DNA of 64,000 bases from NCBI GenBank assembly GCA_020026275.1, contig JAHHQQ010000010.1, positions 1 through 64,000 of the forward strand, in the 5' to 3' direction. Source of the DNA: Bacteroidales bacterium. Lineage in GTDB: Bacteria; Bacteroidota; Bacteroidia; Bacteroidales; UBA932. Positions 52,623 through 62,024 of this stretch are shown one piece after another. The position numbers and the translations under genes are program-made. The notes beneath the pieces were generated by a model. The model was given only the letters and a program-made list of their open reading frames with translations. It made no database searches and was not told the origin of the DNA. Each line of letters starts with the position of its first letter. The first letter of the stretch is position 1.

Positions 52623-52668
52623 AATGCTTTTTGTAGTTTTGGAGAACAAATTCCTCTTTTTTATATTG

Positions 52669-52699
52669 TTGTATTTCAAAATTAAAAAGGTTAATTTTG
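52669..52699 (+). promoter_or_regulatory. rfbDACB operon promoter
   Basis: TTG (52669-52671), a 20-bp spacer, TAATTTTG (52692-52699). Predicted start near 52705, about 14 nt before the rfbD ATG. Confidence 0.65.
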
Positions 52700-52718
52700 A
52701 AAGATAAAACGAAAATAT

Positions 52719-53600
52719 ATGAATGTTTTGGTAACAGGAGCGAATGGTCAGCTTGGGCTGGAACTTAGAAATTTGGCAACCCACAGTGACAACCGCTACA
52801 TATTTTCAGACATCAGCATGCTGCCTGATGTGGAAACCATCAATCTGGACGTCACAGATTTGGATTCCATCCGGATTGTCACCGAGTCCGAAAATGTGGA
52901 CGTAGTGGTCAATTGTGCGGCTTATACCAATGTGGACAAGGCTGAAGATGATTGTGCTACGGCCGAACTGCTCAATTCCATCGCAGTGGACAATTTGGCG
53001 CAGGTGTGCAGGGAAAGAAATGCTGTCATGATCCATGTCTCTACTGATTATGTCTTTGGAGGAAAATTGAACGAGCCGATTGTTGAGGAGGTGAATCCTT
53101 GTCCTTTGGGAGCCTATGGGGCGACCAAACTGGCCGGAGAGAAGAAACTCCAGAATTCCGGTTGCCGTTTTCTTGTTTTTCGTACCGCCTGGCTCTATTC
53201 TCCTTATGGAAAGAACTTTGTCAAGACCATGATGAAGCTGACCCGTGAGATGGACCATCTCAAGGTGGTCTATGATCAGGTCGGCAGCCCGACCTATGCC
53301 GGTGACCTGGCTGCTGTCATATTTAAGGTCATTGAGGAAAATTTGCTTGACAAGCAGGGAATCTATCATTATACAGATGAAGGGGTGATCTCCTGGTATG
53401 ATTTCGCCAAGACCATTGCTTCTCTTGCCGGAAATCGGTGCGATATACAGCCTTGTCGTTCTGTTGAGTATCCGACCCGCTCTGAACGGCCGGCCTATTC
53501 CGTCCTGGACAAGGCAAAGGTGAAGAAGACATTCGGCATCACCATTCCTTATTGGAGGGATTCTCTGGAAAAATGTATCTCTCTCTTGAAAAACCAGTAA
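52719..53600 (+). CDS. rfbD: dTDP-4-dehydrorhamnose reductase
   Basis: 293-residue short-chain reductase for the last step of dTDP-L-rhamnose synthesis. Rossmann start VLVTGANGQLGLELRNLA, NCAAYTNVDKAEDD, STDYVFGGKLNEP, and the catalytic YGATKLAGEK (YxxxK). First gene of rfbD-rfbA-rfbC-rfbB, an order with the last enzyme first. Confidence 0.96.
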   Translation: MNVLVTGANGQLGLELRNLATHSDNRYIFSDISMLPDVETINLDVTDLDSIRIVTESENVDVVVNCAAYTNVDKAEDDCATAELLNSIAVDNLAQVCRERNAVMIHVSTDYVFGGKLNEPIVEEVNPCPLGAYGATKLAGEKKLQNSGCRFLVFRTAWLYSPYGKNFVKTMMKLTREMDHLKVVYDQVGSPTYAGDLAAVIFKVIEENLLDKQGIYHYTDEGVISWYDFAKTIASLAGNRCDIQPCRSVEYPTRSERPAYSVLDKAKVKKTFGITIPYWRDSLEKCISLLKNQ

Positions 53601-53631
53601 AGCGGATTGATTCAGTTAGATAGAATAGGAA

Positions 53632-54522
53632 ATGAAAGGAATTGTACTTGCCGGAGGCAGCGGAACCCGTCTCTATCCGATTACGAAAGGTATTAGCAAA
53701 CAGCTTCTGCCAGTTTATGACAAACCCATGGTGTATTATCCCATTTCGGTACTGATGCTCGCCGGAATCAGGGACATTCTGATTATTTCGACCCCTGTCG
53801 ACCTGCCTGGTTTTCAGCGTCTTCTGGGGGATGGCAGCGATTATGGAGTTCATTTCGAATATGCTGGGCAGCCTTCTCCGGATGGGTTGGCTCAAGCTTT
53901 TCTTATCGGGGAGAAGTTTATTGGCGGAGATAGCGTCTGTCTGGTTCTCGGTGACAACATCTTTCATGGAAATGGTTTCACGGACTTGTTGCACAGGGCA
54001 GTCCGGGAAGCTGAAGGACCTCATCCGAAAGCAACTGTTTTTGGCTATTGGGTCAGCGATCCGGAACGGTATGGAGTCGCTGAATTTGATGCGGCCGGCA
54101 ATTGCGTGAGCATCGAAGAAAAACCCGATCGGCCGAAATCAAATTATGCGGTGGTAGGACTCTATTTTTACCCGAACAAAGTGGTGGATGTTGCCCGGAC
54201 CATCAAGCCGTCCGCCCGGGGAGAACTGGAGATCACTTCCGTCAATCAGGCATTTCTCGAAGAGGGGGAACTCAAGGTCCAGACCTTGGGCCGGGGTTTC
54301 GCCTGGCTCGACACCGGCACCCATGAGAGCCTTTCAGAAGCATCGACCTATATCGAGGTCATTGAGAAACGGCAGGGGCTCAAGGTCGCCTGTCTGGAAA
54401 CGATTGCCTTCAAGCAGGGATGGATTGATGCAGACAAGTTGAGGCAGTTGGCCCAGCCAATGATTAGGAACCAGTACGGTCAGTATTTGCAACGGGTGGC
54501 GGATTGTGATCAGCGCATTTGA
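53632..54522 (+). CDS. rfbA: Glucose-1-phosphate thymidylyltransferase
   Basis: 296-residue RfbA/RmlA, which makes dTDP-glucose. Signature GIVLAGGSGTRLYPITKG, then SKQLLPVYDKPMVYYPIS, LVLGDNIFHGNGF and WLDTGTHESLSEAS. Full length, 31 bp after rfbD. First enzyme of the dTDP-rhamnose route. Confidence 0.97.
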   Translation: MKGIVLAGGSGTRLYPITKGISKQLLPVYDKPMVYYPISVLMLAGIRDILIISTPVDLPGFQRLLGDGSDYGVHFEYAGQPSPDGLAQAFLIGEKFIGGDSVCLVLGDNIFHGNGFTDLLHRAVREAEGPHPKATVFGYWVSDPERYGVAEFDAAGNCVSIEEKPDRPKSNYAVVGLYFYPNKVVDVARTIKPSARGELEITSVNQAFLEEGELKVQTLGRGFAWLDTGTHESLSEASTYIEVIEKRQGLKVACLETIAFKQGWIDADKLRQLAQPMIRNQYGQYLQRVADCDQRI

Positions 54523-54585
54523 TGCAGTCCGGTTTTGACGGCAGCTTCGATTCCCGGAAGACAGGAAGAATAGAGTAAGGTGAAT

Positions 54586-55134
54586 ATGGAAATTATCAGA
54601 ACAGAGATTGAAGGGCTCTATATTATTGAACCCAAGCTATTTGGAGATGCACGTGGTTATTTCTTCGAATCTTTCAACAAAAGGGAGTTCGAAGAGAAGA
54701 TCGGCAACATCGATTTTGTACAGGACAACGAAAGCCGTTCCTGCTATGGGGTGGTCCGTGGACTGCATTTTCAGAAAGAGCCTTATTCCCAGGCCAAGTT
54801 GGTGCGTGTTATTCAAGGAGCCGTTCTGGATGTGGCTGTGGACCTTCGCAAAGGTTCTCCCACCTATGGCAAACACGTGGCGGTCGAACTGACCGGAGAG
54901 AGCCACCGGCAGCTCTTCATTCCAAGAGGATTCGCCCACGGTTTCAGCGTCCTTTCCGACGAGGTCATCTTCCAATACAAATGTGACAACCTTTACCATC
55001 CGGAAAGCGAGGGGGCCATCTTGTGGAACGATCCTGATCTGAATATCGACTGGCGTGTCCCGGCAGACAAGGTGATCCTGTCAGAGAAGGACCGTCAACA
55101 TCCGACTTTCCGGGAACTGGACTATTCCTTCTGA
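54586..55134 (+). CDS. rfbC: dTDP-4-dehydrorhamnose 3,5-epimerase
   Basis: 182-residue cupin epimerase. The ATG at 54586 is used; an upstream in-frame GTG (54580) adds two residues. Motifs: GDARGYFFESFNKREF, VVRGLHFQKEPYSQAKLVRV (catalytic His in LHF), and IPRGFAHGFSVLSDEV. Normal length. Confidence 0.96.
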   Translation: MEIIRTEIEGLYIIEPKLFGDARGYFFESFNKREFEEKIGNIDFVQDNESRSCYGVVRGLHFQKEPYSQAKLVRVIQGAVLDVAVDLRKGSPTYGKHVAVELTGESHRQLFIPRGFAHGFSVLSDEVIFQYKCDNLYHPESEGAILWNDPDLNIDWRVPADKVILSEKDRQHPTFRELDYSF

Positions 55135-55141
55135 CGGGGAA

Positions 55142-56236
55142 ATGAATACGACAAGAAAAATGAAAGAAAACATGAAATACAAGAGCATATTGATTACCGG
55201 AGGAGCCGGATTCATCGGCAGTCATGTTGTCCGTCTCTTCGTGAACAAGTATCCGGACATCCGGATCATCAATCTGGACAAACTGACTTATGCCGGCAAC
55301 CTGGCCAACCTCAAGGACATTGAAGACTGTCCGAACTATCAGTTCGTCAAAGCCGACATCTGTGACTTTGAGACCGTCCGCGACATCATCCGTCGGAACG
55401 AGGTCGATGCCATCGTCCATCTGGCGGCAGAGAGCCATGTGGACCGTTCCATCACCGATCCGTTCCTCTTCGCCCGGGTCAATGTCATGGGTACGCTGAC
55501 CTTGCTGGAAGCCGCCCGTCAGGTGTGGGAGATCGAAGGTTGGGAAGGGAAACGCTACTACCAGATTTCCACGGACGAAGTTTACGGTGCCCTTCAGTTT
55601 GACGGGACTCTCTTTACCGAGACGACCCGTTACGATCCGCATTCTCCATATTCTGCCGCCAAAGCCAGCGCCGACCATTTCGTCAGGGCCTATCACGACA
55701 CTTATGGCATGCCGACGGTCATTTCCAATTGCTCCAACAACTATGGACCTTTCCAGTTCCCTGAAAAGTTGATCCCGCTGTTCCTCAACAATATCCGTTT
55801 CCGCAAACCGTTGCCTGTCTACGGAAAAGGGGAGAACGTTCGGGACTGGCTTTACGTCGTGGACCATGCCCGTGCCATTGACCTCATCTTGCACGAAGGA
55901 CAGGTGGCAGAGACCTACAATATAGGAGGCTTCAACGAGTGGAAGAACATTGACCTCATCAAGGTGCTCATCCAGACTGCCGACCGTCTGCTCGGAAGGG
56001 CGGAAGGGGAGGACCTGGATCTCATCACCTATGTAGCCGACCGAAAGGGACATGACCTCCGCTATGCGATTGACAGCACCAAGATTGCCACGGAACTGGG
56101 CTGGAAGCCATCCGTAACCTTTGAACAGGGCATCGAACTCACCATCCGCTGGTATCTGGAACACCAGGACTGGCTGGACAACGTCACTTCCGGTGACTAT
56201 TTGCAGTACTATGAGAAAATGTACGGCAACTGCTGA
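55142..56236 (+). CDS. rfbB: dTDP-glucose 4,6-dehydratase
   Basis: 364-residue SDR enzyme; first ATG at 55142 used, with later ATGs at 55160 and 55172 (MKYKSILITGG) also possible. Motifs: ILITGGAGFIGSHVVRLF, HLAAESHVDRSI, QISTDEVYGALQF, and catalytic YSAAKAS (YxxxK). It lies 7 bp after rfbC. With rfbD, A and C it completes dTDP-L-rhamnose synthesis, a sugar for surface polysaccharide. Confidence 0.96.
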   Translation: MNTTRKMKENMKYKSILITGGAGFIGSHVVRLFVNKYPDIRIINLDKLTYAGNLANLKDIEDCPNYQFVKADICDFETVRDIIRRNEVDAIVHLAAESHVDRSITDPFLFARVNVMGTLTLLEAARQVWEIEGWEGKRYYQISTDEVYGALQFDGTLFTETTRYDPHSPYSAAKASADHFVRAYHDTYGMPTVISNCSNNYGPFQFPEKLIPLFLNNIRFRKPLPVYGKGENVRDWLYVVDHARAIDLILHEGQVAETYNIGGFNEWKNIDLIKVLIQTADRLLGRAEGEDLDLITYVADRKGHDLRYAIDSTKIATELGWKPSVTFEQGIELTIRWYLEHQDWLDNVTSGDYLQYYEKMYGNC

Positions 56237-56297
56237 GGCGTGCACAAAGGCATTTCTCTAAGAGATAGAATATTGAATGACAAATACTTGTATTATA

Positions 56298-58496
56298 ATG
56301 AAATTGAGAAGAATATTGTGGGCCGTCCTCTTGCTTCCGCTTTTGGCGGCATGCAGCCAGCCATTGGAACCTGCTCTGGAGGTGATCGGCCGTGTGGCTC
56401 CCTGGTCCAGAGGAAAGGTTGAAGTCAAACAGATGAAAGCGCCGAAAGGCTGCCAGGATGCGTACGAACTGTCCACCCAGAGCGGCAAACTGATCATCAG
56501 GGCGACCAGCATCCCTGCCGCCGGCATGGGCTTCAACCATTACCTCAAGCATTACTGCCATCAGAACTATTCTCTGACCGGCAAGAACATCCAGCCGATT
56601 GATGTGCTGCCCGAAATTGAGGGAAAGGTACGTCACGAGACTACTGACCAGTATCGTCACTTCTTCAATTTCTGTACGCTCAACTACTCCGCCGCCTGGT
56701 GGGACTGGGCTGACTGGCAGGAAGCGATTGACTATATGGTTCTCAATGGAGTCAACCTCACGCTGGCGCCAATCGGAGTGGAGAAAGTCTGGTACAACAC
56801 GCTTCAGCGCATTGGCTTCAGCCAGGAGGAAATCTTTGACTTCCTGCCGGGTCCGGCATTCAACGCATGGCACCTGATGGGCAACCTCGAAGGCTGGGGC
56901 GGCCCGATCAACCTGGACATGGTGGAGAAACGTGCCGAACTTGCCAAGAAGGTCATCGATGCGGAACGCAAATACGGCATCAATCCCATCTACATGTCAT
57001 TCTACGGCATGGTTCCGACTACGCTGAAAGAGAAATTCCCGAATGCCCAGATTCTGCCGCAGGGCAATTGGGTAGGCGGTTTCCTCCGTCCGGACATCCT
57101 GTCTCCGCTGGATCCTCTCTACGACCAGATGGCAGGAATCTATTATGAAGAAATCAACAAGAACTACGGCGAATTCAAGTTCTTTGCCGGCGAACCTTTC
57201 CACGAGGGAGGCGACCGTGCAGGAATCGACGAGGCCACTCTCTCCAGAACCGTTCTCGGCAAGATGAGGGAATACAATCCGGGCTGCCAGTGGATTCTCC
57301 AGTCCTGGGGCGACAACCCTTCTTCCAAATTCTTGTCCGGCCTCTCCAAGACAGGCGATGCCATCATCTGGGATTTCCGTGGAGAACAGGCCGCTGTCTG
57401 GGAAGACCGTGGAGGCTATGACGGATTTCCGTTCCTTTGGGGAACCATCAACAATTTCGGCGAGACTACAGGTCTTTATGGGCAGCTGCAACGATTTGTT
57501 GATGAATATTATAGAGCCAAGAAAATCTGTCCTGGAAATATGATCGGGATTGGCTGCAGTGCCGAAGGGGTGCTGAACAATCCTGTAAACTACGAACTGT
57601 TGTTCGAACTGCCTTGGCACGATGAGACCTTCTCCTTGGACGAATGGATCCGCAGCTATGCCGCCGCCCGTTATGGCGGGCAGCTCGGCAAAGATATGGA
57701 ACCGGCCTGGCGCATTCTCCTGCAGACGGCTTATTCCAGCCAGTCCGCTCCGGTACAGCCTTGGGAGACCGTGGAAAATATGCCGGCAATCCTCGGCAAT
57801 CCGGAATCCGTCATTTGTGCTCCACCTTCCCTGGAAGTGCGCAGCGCCTCTTCCTGGGGAACATCTCATGTGTTTTATGACTTGGAGGCGCTGAAGCAGA
57901 TCATCCCTTACCTCGCCAATGTCGCCACCGAACTGGACGGCAACGACGCGCTCGAATACGACGTGGTCAACATTACCCGTCAATTGTTGGCAAACGAGTT
58001 CTACCGCCTTTACCACGAATATGTCCAGTGTGTGGAGAAAGGTCAGCTCGGACCTTCCGACGCCCTGGCACCGAAGATGCTGGAAATCATCGGCGATATG
58101 GACAAGCTGCTTTCCTCCAGACGTGATTTCATGATAGGTCCATGGATCAATGCCGCCCGCAATTTCGGCAATACCGACAGCGAGAAGCGCCTCTGCGAGT
58201 GGAACGCCCGTGCTCTCATCAGCTACTGGGGCGGCGAGAGCGACACCACCGATCTGCGTGACTATGCCTTCAAGGAGTGGTCCGGCATCATGAGAGACCT
58301 CTACCTGCCTCGTTGGAAGGAATTCTTCGAGGCTTGCCGTCTCCACATCACCAACGGACGCAGCATCAAGAACAATCCGACTCTCCAGTCCATGGCCTGG
58401 GCACATGCGACCAACCGCTATCCGAACACTCCGACCCACGATTCCGGAAAGATGGTGACGCTCATCCTGGCCAAACTGGCTGAAGGCAAATATTAA
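56298..58496 (+). CDS. GH89 alpha-N-acetylglucosaminidase lipoprotein
   Basis: 732-residue lipoprotein from the ATG at 56298 (signal MKLRRILWAVLLLPLLAAC, lipobox LAAC). GH89 (NAGLU family) removes terminal alpha-linked GlcNAc. Layout: small N-terminal domain, catalytic TIM barrel with YRHFFNFCTLNYSAAWWDW, FFAGEPFHEGG (Glu303 candidate) and GIGCSAEGVLNN (Glu423 candidate), and a helical C-terminal domain. Length is near the human enzyme (743). It follows rfbB by 61 bp with no terminator between, so it may be expressed with the rhamnose genes. Target glycan unknown. Confidence 0.94.
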   Translation: MKLRRILWAVLLLPLLAACSQPLEPALEVIGRVAPWSRGKVEVKQMKAPKGCQDAYELSTQSGKLIIRATSIPAAGMGFNHYLKHYCHQNYSLTGKNIQPIDVLPEIEGKVRHETTDQYRHFFNFCTLNYSAAWWDWADWQEAIDYMVLNGVNLTLAPIGVEKVWYNTLQRIGFSQEEIFDFLPGPAFNAWHLMGNLEGWGGPINLDMVEKRAELAKKVIDAERKYGINPIYMSFYGMVPTTLKEKFPNAQILPQGNWVGGFLRPDILSPLDPLYDQMAGIYYEEINKNYGEFKFFAGEPFHEGGDRAGIDEATLSRTVLGKMREYNPGCQWILQSWGDNPSSKFLSGLSKTGDAIIWDFRGEQAAVWEDRGGYDGFPFLWGTINNFGETTGLYGQLQRFVDEYYRAKKICPGNMIGIGCSAEGVLNNPVNYELLFELPWHDETFSLDEWIRSYAAARYGGQLGKDMEPAWRILLQTAYSSQSAPVQPWETVENMPAILGNPESVICAPPSLEVRSASSWGTSHVFYDLEALKQIIPYLANVATELDGNDALEYDVVNITRQLLANEFYRLYHEYVQCVEKGQLGPSDALAPKMLEIIGDMDKLLSSRRDFMIGPWINAARNFGNTDSEKRLCEWNARALISYWGGESDTTDLRDYAFKEWSGIMRDLYLPRWKEFFEACRLHITNGRSIKNNPTLQSMAWAHATNRYPNTPTHDSGKMVTLILAKLAEGKY

Positions 58497-58651
58497 GGCT
58501 CCGTGACCTCTTCCATGAGGTTCGGAAACACCGTCAGGGAACCTGCCGCCTTAACCACCCGTTCACTTGTCGGCTCTTTGAAGCCATTTTTCCCCTGCAC
58601 AACGGCAGACAGGTTCCGGACGATGATGTTTACACCTGCAAATTGAATGAA

Positions 58652-58686
58652 AAATATCCGTATTCAGAAAATGAACACGGATATTT
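58652..58686. terminator. Hairpin between convergent GH89 and aminotransferase genes
   Basis: Stem AAATATCCGT/ACGGATATTT (58652-58661 and 58677-58686). A/T flanks could end transcription from either side. The remaining 270 bp between the genes (58497-58766) shows no gene with a start codon. Confidence 0.55.
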
Positions 58687-58766
58687 GTTTGAAAGTTGCT
58701 TTTATCTGAATGAAAGCCCTGTTCCAGGCTTCTCCTTTTCTCTGTTTTTTCAAAAAAGTAGAATGT

Positions 58767-60203
58767 TTATCGGCTGTTGTAAGCCTGCAGAGCGGCGCGG
58801 AGCACAATCAGCGCTTTCTGCAAATCTTCAATTTTCAGGACATAGGCCATTCGCACCTGGTTTCTGCCCACCTCCTTGTGGGTGTAGAAGCCGGCAGCCG
58901 GAGCCATCATGACAGTGTAGCCGGTATATTCCTTGTCAAAATGAACCTTGTGCAGGGAAGGGACCAGCCCTCGGGCATGCTCCTGCTCTCCGACATCTGT
59001 CAGGGAATCGAAATATTTCGGCCCCTCTGGTTTCCGGTGCGGAAGAAACAGGTCAATGAGACCCCGGTCCAGTTCGGCGACAATCTCATTTTTCAGTGCC
59101 TGCTTGCGCTCGGCGCTATGGAGCCCGCTGCTTGCGGCGACGGTCTCAATGTCCTCCTCCGAAGGGAGATAGCTGAAATCGGTCAGACACCATTTGCAGA
59201 AGGCTTCGGCATCGTCCACCGGCAGGGAAGCCACCGTGTAGAAAGCTCCTTCCGGCATAGGGGAATAGACTCCCGGAATCTTGTTCAGTTCCTGGATGAA
59301 ATAGTCCCGTCGTGCCTTGTATTCCTCGAAACAAGCCTTGGAATAGGCTTCCGTCCCCTCGATGGACGCCTCTGCCACAATCTGGCCCAGCAGCGGAGGA
59401 CTCAGACGGGCCTGAGCGAATTTCAGAATCGTCTGCATCACCTTCTTGTTGTGCGTGGCGATCATGCCCACCCGGATGCCGCATTCGGAATAGCGCTTGG
59501 ACACCGAATCCACCACAATCACATGATCTTCCATGCCATAGAGGGTCAGGGTGGAGACATACGGGTCGTCCACATAGACAAACTCACGGTACACCTCGTC
59601 CGCAATGAGGAAGAGGTCGTGCTTGAGGACAATGTCTCTCAGACGGAACAGCTCTTCGGAAGTGTAGAGGTGCCCGGTCGGGTTGTTCGGATTGCAGATG
59701 AGGATGGCCTTGGTCCGGGGCGTGATGGCGGCTTCAAATTCTTCGGCGGAAGGCAGGGCGAAACCGTCCTCGATATGGGAGGTCACGGTCTTGACCGTAA
59801 TGTCGGCCGCAACGGCGAAGCCCATGTAGTTGGCATAGCTCGGCTCGGTCATCAGCAGCTCGTCCCCAGGGTTGAAGCAGGCGAAATAGGTCAGCAGCAG
59901 GGCTTCCGAACCGCCGCAAGTCACCAGAATCTCGTCCGGTGTCAGATGGATTCCGAATTTCCTGTAATAGGAGGAGAATTTTTCGCGAAGGGAGGCGAAC
60001 CCTTGTGAAGGGCTGTATTCAAGCGTCTTCCGGTCAATTTCCTTCATGGCATCCAAGGCCTGTCGAGGAGATTCCAGATCTGGCTGTCCGATATTGAGAT
60101 GGAAAACTTTTACGTTACGTTTTTTTGCTGCCTCTGCGAAAGGGGCAAGTTTGCGGATAGGGGATGCCGGCATGTCTGAACCGCGTTTTGAAACATCTGG
60201 CAT
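58767..60203 (-). CDS. PLP-dependent aminotransferase (class I/II) with an 80-residue insertion
   Basis: 478-residue fold-type I aminotransferase, probably aspartate-aminotransferase-like. Motifs: LNIGQPDLESP, LEYSPSQGFASLR, ICNPNNPTGHLY (171-182), IADEVYREF (Asp202), SVSKRYSECGIRVG (PLP Lys236), and C-terminal RMAYVL (substrate Arg451). Usual members are about 390-400 residues. Here residues about 346-428 (bases 58920-59168), between CKWCLTDFSY and TVMMAPAAGFY, form a charged insertion not seen in ordinary members. The reading frame and flanking motifs are intact, so the gene is probably functional. Exact substrate unknown. Confidence 0.92.
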   Translation of the reverse strand: MPDVSKRGSDMPASPIRKLAPFAEAAKKRNVKVFHLNIGQPDLESPRQALDAMKEIDRKTLEYSPSQGFASLREKFSSYYRKFGIHLTPDEILVTCGGSEALLLTYFACFNPGDELLMTEPSYANYMGFAVAADITVKTVTSHIEDGFALPSAEEFEAAITPRTKAILICNPNNPTGHLYTSEELFRLRDIVLKHDLFLIADEVYREFVYVDDPYVSTLTLYGMEDHVIVVDSVSKRYSECGIRVGMIATHNKKVMQTILKFAQARLSPPLLGQIVAEASIEGTEAYSKACFEEYKARRDYFIQELNKIPGVYSPMPEGAFYTVASLPVDDAEAFCKWCLTDFSYLPSEEDIETVAASSGLHSAERKQALKNEIVAELDRGLIDLFLPHRKPEGPKYFDSLTDVGEQEHARGLVPSLHKVHFDKEYTGYTVMMAPAAGFYTHKEVGRNQVRMAYVLKIEDLQKALIVLRAALQAYNSR

Positions 60204-60405
60204 AGGAAAGTGGTTTTAAATAGTCATTCGATGAACTGCCCGCAGGGATCGGAAAGGTCCGGACTCCGCAATACGGAACAGCAAATTGTTGATGTGCCCA
60301 AGTTAATGAATGTCCTGCATAAAAACAAATAGGAGGATTGCTTAAAAATTCATATATTTACATGATTCTATATAATGTTGAAAAGAAAACCTTCCCCCAG
60401 GGAAG

Positions 60406-61977
60406 ATGAAATTGAAGGAAGATATGCAGAATCCAAAAGACATCCCCCAGCTCTCGAGTGTCAGCCGCCGCATCGCGACCAACACGCTGCTGCTGTACGG
60501 ACGTATGATCCTGCTGCTGCTGGTCAGCCTCTACACGTCCCGGGTCGTGCTCAATGCCCTGGGACAGTCCGATTTCGGCATCTACAGCGTCATCGGCAGC
60601 GTGGTCGCCATGATGACCATCTTCTCCGGAGCCCTGACCAATGCCGTCAGCCGTTTTTTGACTTTCGAGTTGGGCAAGAAACAGAATCAGAACTTCAACA
60701 AGGTCTTCTCTACGGCCGTGCTTGTCCAGATTCTTTTGATCTTGGTCCTTGCCCTGGTGGCGGACCCGATTCTGGTCTGGTATGTCAATCATCATATGGA
60801 CTTGCCTCCAGATCGTATGGTTGCCGCAAATTGGGTACTTCAGTGCGCAGTTCTGGTCTTTTTCGTCAATTTGTTGAGCGTACCGTACAACAGCGCCATC
60901 ATCGCCCATGAGAAAATGGGTGCCTTCGCCTACATCAGCGTTCTGGAAGGAGTGCTCAATCTGGCGATTGCCATCAGCCTCCAGTTTGCCGGATTTGACA
61001 AGTTGATTCTCTATGCAATCTTGATGGTCCTGGTGAAAGTCCTGATACGTCTCATCTATGGTATCTATTGCCGGAGACATTTCCCCGGCACCAAAGTCCA
61101 TTTTGTCTGGGATGCCGGCCTGCTCAAACGGATTTTCAAATTTACCGGCTGGCTTGCCCTCGGCAACGGAATGAGCGTCATCAACACCCAAGGTGTCAAC
61201 CAGCTGGTCAACCAGTTCTTCGGTGTGACTCTCAATGCCGCCACCGGACTGGCTGCCAAAGTGGAATCTTCCGTATCCGGCTTCGTGAACAATTTCATCA
61301 CCGCCGTCAATCCTCAGATTACCAAGAGTTATGCCGCCCATGATCTGCAATATATGCATGAGCTGATGTGCAAAGGAGCCAAGTTCTCCTATATCATCAT
61401 CTATTTCTTTGCTCTGCCGATTTTCTTGGAAGCTCCTTCTATCCTGGATCTCTGGCTCAAGTCCAATGTCCCGGAATACACCGTCGCCCTCGTTCGGATT
61501 ACCTTGGCGAGCGCCCTGTTCCGATCTCTCGGCAATACAATTCTTACTGGTATCAATGCGACAGGAAGGGTTCGAAACTATCAGATTGCCGTCTCCATGG
61601 CGGCTTTCTTCGCTTTCCCGCTTTCCTGGCTGGCCTTCCACTATGGAGCCGCTCCATACGTGGCTTTCCTGATTCTGATGGCGGTGGATTTCATACAGAT
61701 TTTTGTGCGGCTCATCGTAACTCGGAAAGATACTGGCTTGACCCTCCGCCAGTTCTTCAATGCAGTCATCTGGCGGGTCCTGAAAGTAACCGTCATAGCG
61801 GCCCTTCCGCCACTGATGCTCCATTTCTTTCAGTCTCCGTCTCTTTGGCGTACCCTTGAGGTCTGCTTGCTGAGTTTTGCTTCGGTATTCGCAGCCTCCT
61901 ACCTGTTTGCCGCTACTGAAGGAGAAAAGGCTTTTCTCCACCAGAAATTGCAGTCTCTCTTTCATTGCAAAGTATGA
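60406..61977 (+). CDS. Wzx-like oligosaccharide flippase (MATE/MOP superfamily)
   Basis: 523-residue inner-membrane flippase with about 12-14 hydrophobic segments. N-terminal TNTLLLYGRMILLLLVSLYT then SRVVLNALGQSDFGIYSVIG, a pattern common in Bacteroidetes polysaccharide flippases. Internal NQFFGVTLNAATGLAAKVE and NPQITKSYAAHD repeat-type segment are family-like. It begins the visible part of a surface-polysaccharide locus and presumably moves lipid-linked repeat units across the inner membrane. Its stop overlaps an ATGA that is one possible start of the next gene. Confidence 0.9.
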   Translation: MKLKEDMQNPKDIPQLSSVSRRIATNTLLLYGRMILLLLVSLYTSRVVLNALGQSDFGIYSVIGSVVAMMTIFSGALTNAVSRFLTFELGKKQNQNFNKVFSTAVLVQILLILVLALVADPILVWYVNHHMDLPPDRMVAANWVLQCAVLVFFVNLLSVPYNSAIIAHEKMGAFAYISVLEGVLNLAIAISLQFAGFDKLILYAILMVLVKVLIRLIYGIYCRRHFPGTKVHFVWDAGLLKRIFKFTGWLALGNGMSVINTQGVNQLVNQFFGVTLNAATGLAAKVESSVSGFVNNFITAVNPQITKSYAAHDLQYMHELMCKGAKFSYIIIYFFALPIFLEAPSILDLWLKSNVPEYTVALVRITLASALFRSLGNTILTGINATGRVRNYQIAVSMAAFFAFPLSWLAFHYGAAPYVAFLILMAVDFIQIFVRLIVTRKDTGLTLRQFFNAVIWRVLKVTVIAALPPLMLHFFQSPSLWRTLEVCLLSFASVFAASYLFAATEGEKAFLHQKLQSLFHCKV

Positions 61978-62024
61978 GCGATAGACACCGGAACAACAAT
62001 GAAACAACGAAAATTTTTAGAGAA

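Noticed and set aside
60358..62007. 549-codon minus-strand frame opposite the flippase
   Set aside because: Shadow of a membrane protein gene; the Gln/Asp/His-rich translation has no recognisable family, and the plus-strand gene fits the operon.
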